Below are positions 21,834 to 22,483 of a stretch of 22,483 bases of DNA, in pieces. Below the pieces are notes generated by a model. The model ran no database searches. It saw only the letters and a program-made list of their open reading frames with translations, and was not told where the DNA came from. The stretch is from CAVALG01 sp963589585. Its GTDB lineage: Bacteria; Bacillota; Clostridia; Oscillospirales; Acutalibacteraceae. The stretch is from NCBI GenBank assembly GCA_963589585.1, contig CAVALG010000007.1, positions 1 through 22,483 on the forward strand, given 5' to 3'. How positions within the stretch are numbered: position 1 is the stretch's first letter; each line of letters starts with the position of its first letter. A program made the translations under genes and the position numbers.

Positions 21834-21885
21834 ACAAAGAACTCCCGAAAACGCAGCGAAACACTGCTTCTCAGGAGTTCTTTGT
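21834..21885 (-). other. Long hairpin between the DUF7768-like gene and the helicase gene
   Basis: Perfect 12-bp arms ACAAAGAACTCC / GGAGTTCTTTGT (21834-21845 with 21874-21885) enclose a second small GCAG / CTGC stem. On the minus strand the hairpin is followed by a short TTTT and then the helicase ribosome binding site. It may act as a partial terminator or an RNA stability element. Confidence 0.55.
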
Positions 21886-21897
21886 GATACGGCATAC

Positions 21898-22422
21898 TCA
21901 TTTGAGCAATGCCGCATTTTCCAGATAGGATTCGGGCTCCGTAAAAGCCATCGGAAAGTTTTCACGATCCAGCTTTACGGATTTCTTATTCCCGTTGTTT
22001 TGTGTGACGAGTTTCTCCACCTCCAGATACAAGCCTTCGTCAAATACCGTAATCGGCATACGAAGCAAAGCCGCCTTGGCAATTTCGCCGCGCATACCGT
22101 TGCTGAGCTTATTTCCGCATACGAGCATAACATCGCTTTGCTCCAGGATCTCCAAGCCGAATCGAAGCGCAACGGCTCTTTCGGCAGGAATTTCATCGCA
22201 AAGCAAAAGCGGCAGATACGCATGAGGCGCTGCGGCGTTCATGTTCATTTTCTTGTTTGCGTAGAACATATACGCTCTTGCCGTGCGCAGGTTCTTCTCG
22301 CGCTGCTCACGGGTGTCCGCCCGGAAGGGGGAGCATATATAGGCTCTCTTGCGGCACCGGTCAGCGGAAGCCAACTGATACATCAGCTCCTGCTGCCAGT
22401 ATTGGTGATAGATGTTGTCCAT
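21898..22422 (-). CDS. DUF7768/DUF4406-like Rossmann-type protein
   Basis: A 174-residue protein like the DUF7768/DUF4406 proteins of phages and ICEs, which are related to nucleoside 2-deoxyribosyltransferases. The features are YICSPFRADTREQREKNLRT near the N-terminus, a PHAYLPLLL segment, a helix with AERAVALRFGLEILEQSDVM, and then a VCGNKLSNGMRGEIAKA loop of the type that binds a nucleotide sugar. The final third is less conserved. The ATG at 22420-22422 has AGGAGT upstream. It is separated from the helicase by the hairpin at 21834-21885. Whether it acts on nucleotides is unknown; the fold call is moderate to good. Confidence 0.78.
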   Translation of the reverse strand: MDNIYHQYWQQELMYQLASADRCRKRAYICSPFRADTREQREKNLRTARAYMFYANKKMNMNAAAPHAYLPLLLCDEIPAERAVALRFGLEILEQSDVMLVCGNKLSNGMRGEIAKAALLRMPITVFDEGLYLEVEKLVTQNNGNKKSVKLDRENFPMAFTEPESYLENAALLK

Positions 22423-22483
22423 AGTAGGACTCCTGTTATTATATATTTGCCCCTTGATTTATGGCAGCCAGCCATAGGCATGG

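Larger units (their letters stand above)
7087..22483. mobile_element. Integrated element (ICE/IME-like) with three serine recombinases, left part
   Basis: The left edge is the broken spoVT gene; the right edge is beyond the window, so at least 15.4 kb belongs to the element. All genes in it lie on the minus strand. It carries recombinases, Tn916-type regulators (sigma factor and HTH_16), ParM/ParR, toxin-antitoxin genes, a primase, a helicase and small unknown proteins. No relaxase, coupling protein or type IV secretion gene is visible, so conjugative ability cannot be judged from this window. The partition pair means a large plasmid-like or phage-plasmid-like element remains possible. Confidence 0.82.

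Noticed and set aside
22459..22483. Possible 3' end of another minus-strand gene at the right edge
   Set aside because: A TAA at 22459-22461 closes a frame reading AYGWLP, but only eight codons are in view, so no gene can be claimed.
7087..22483. Defence system or prophage structural module within the element
   Set aside because: No capsid, tail, terminase, restriction, CRISPR or abortive infection gene is recognisable apart from the toxin-antitoxin genes.

Overview
The window looks like a chromosomal segment of a low-to-moderate GC Clostridia bacterium, probably an Oscillospirales/Ruminococcaceae-type gut anaerobe. This is inferred from RNase Y, a SpoVT-type sporulation regulator, a MecA-like adaptor, strong AAGGAGG ribosome binding sites, and an integrated element with Tn916/Tn1549-style accessory genes. 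Almost every gene is on the minus strand; the one clear exception is a flavin-type oxidase gene at 4945-5340. I saw no rRNA, tRNA or CRISPR array.

Host part (1 to about 7086). From right to left on the minus strand: spoVT-like (6562-7086) and a MecA-like gene (5894-6415); a gene-poor stretch (5341-5893) holding a roughly 284-bp palindromic MITE-like element between hairpins; a divergent pair of an HxlR regulator and a PNPOx-like flavoprotein sharing overlapping promoters; rny; and a promoter-led cluster of an LDH/MDH-family dehydrogenase, fumC and the start of an HdrB/TfrB-like CCG-domain protein. The dehydrogenase has Arg where lactate dehydrogenases normally have the specificity Gln. The cluster may therefore be a malate-fumarate branch rather than fermentative lactate formation.

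Mobile part (about 7087 to the window end and beyond, at least 15.4 kb). The left end lies inside the 5' end of spoVT: the conserved N-terminal codons are missing and the frame starts abruptly at the conserved DDLGRVVIPKE block. Next to that junction are three intact large serine recombinase genes in a translationally coupled row (7214-12165). Behind them come a DUF6870-like small protein, a structured 363-nt noncoding stretch, a Tn916-type HTH_16/sigma-factor pair with an attenuator-like leader, an XRE regulator, a ParM/ParR partition pair, a RelB-PIN toxin-antitoxin pair, a Phd-like antitoxin without a visible toxin, and a DNA-processing block: CHC2/Toprim-like primase, a possible annealing protein, two small unknown proteins, a RecD2-like helicase and a DUF7768-like protein. 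No relaxase or type IV secretion gene is in view. If the element is an ICE/IME, those genes and the other end lie past 22483.

How the parts may work together: the recombinases would excise and integrate the element at spoVT; the sigma factor, HTH_16 protein, XRE regulator and leader would control when; the primase, helicase and annealing genes would copy the excised circle; ParMR and RelB-PIN would keep it in the cell. The most interesting possibility is that excision rebuilds spoVT, making this a candidate skin-like intervening element of a sporulation gene.
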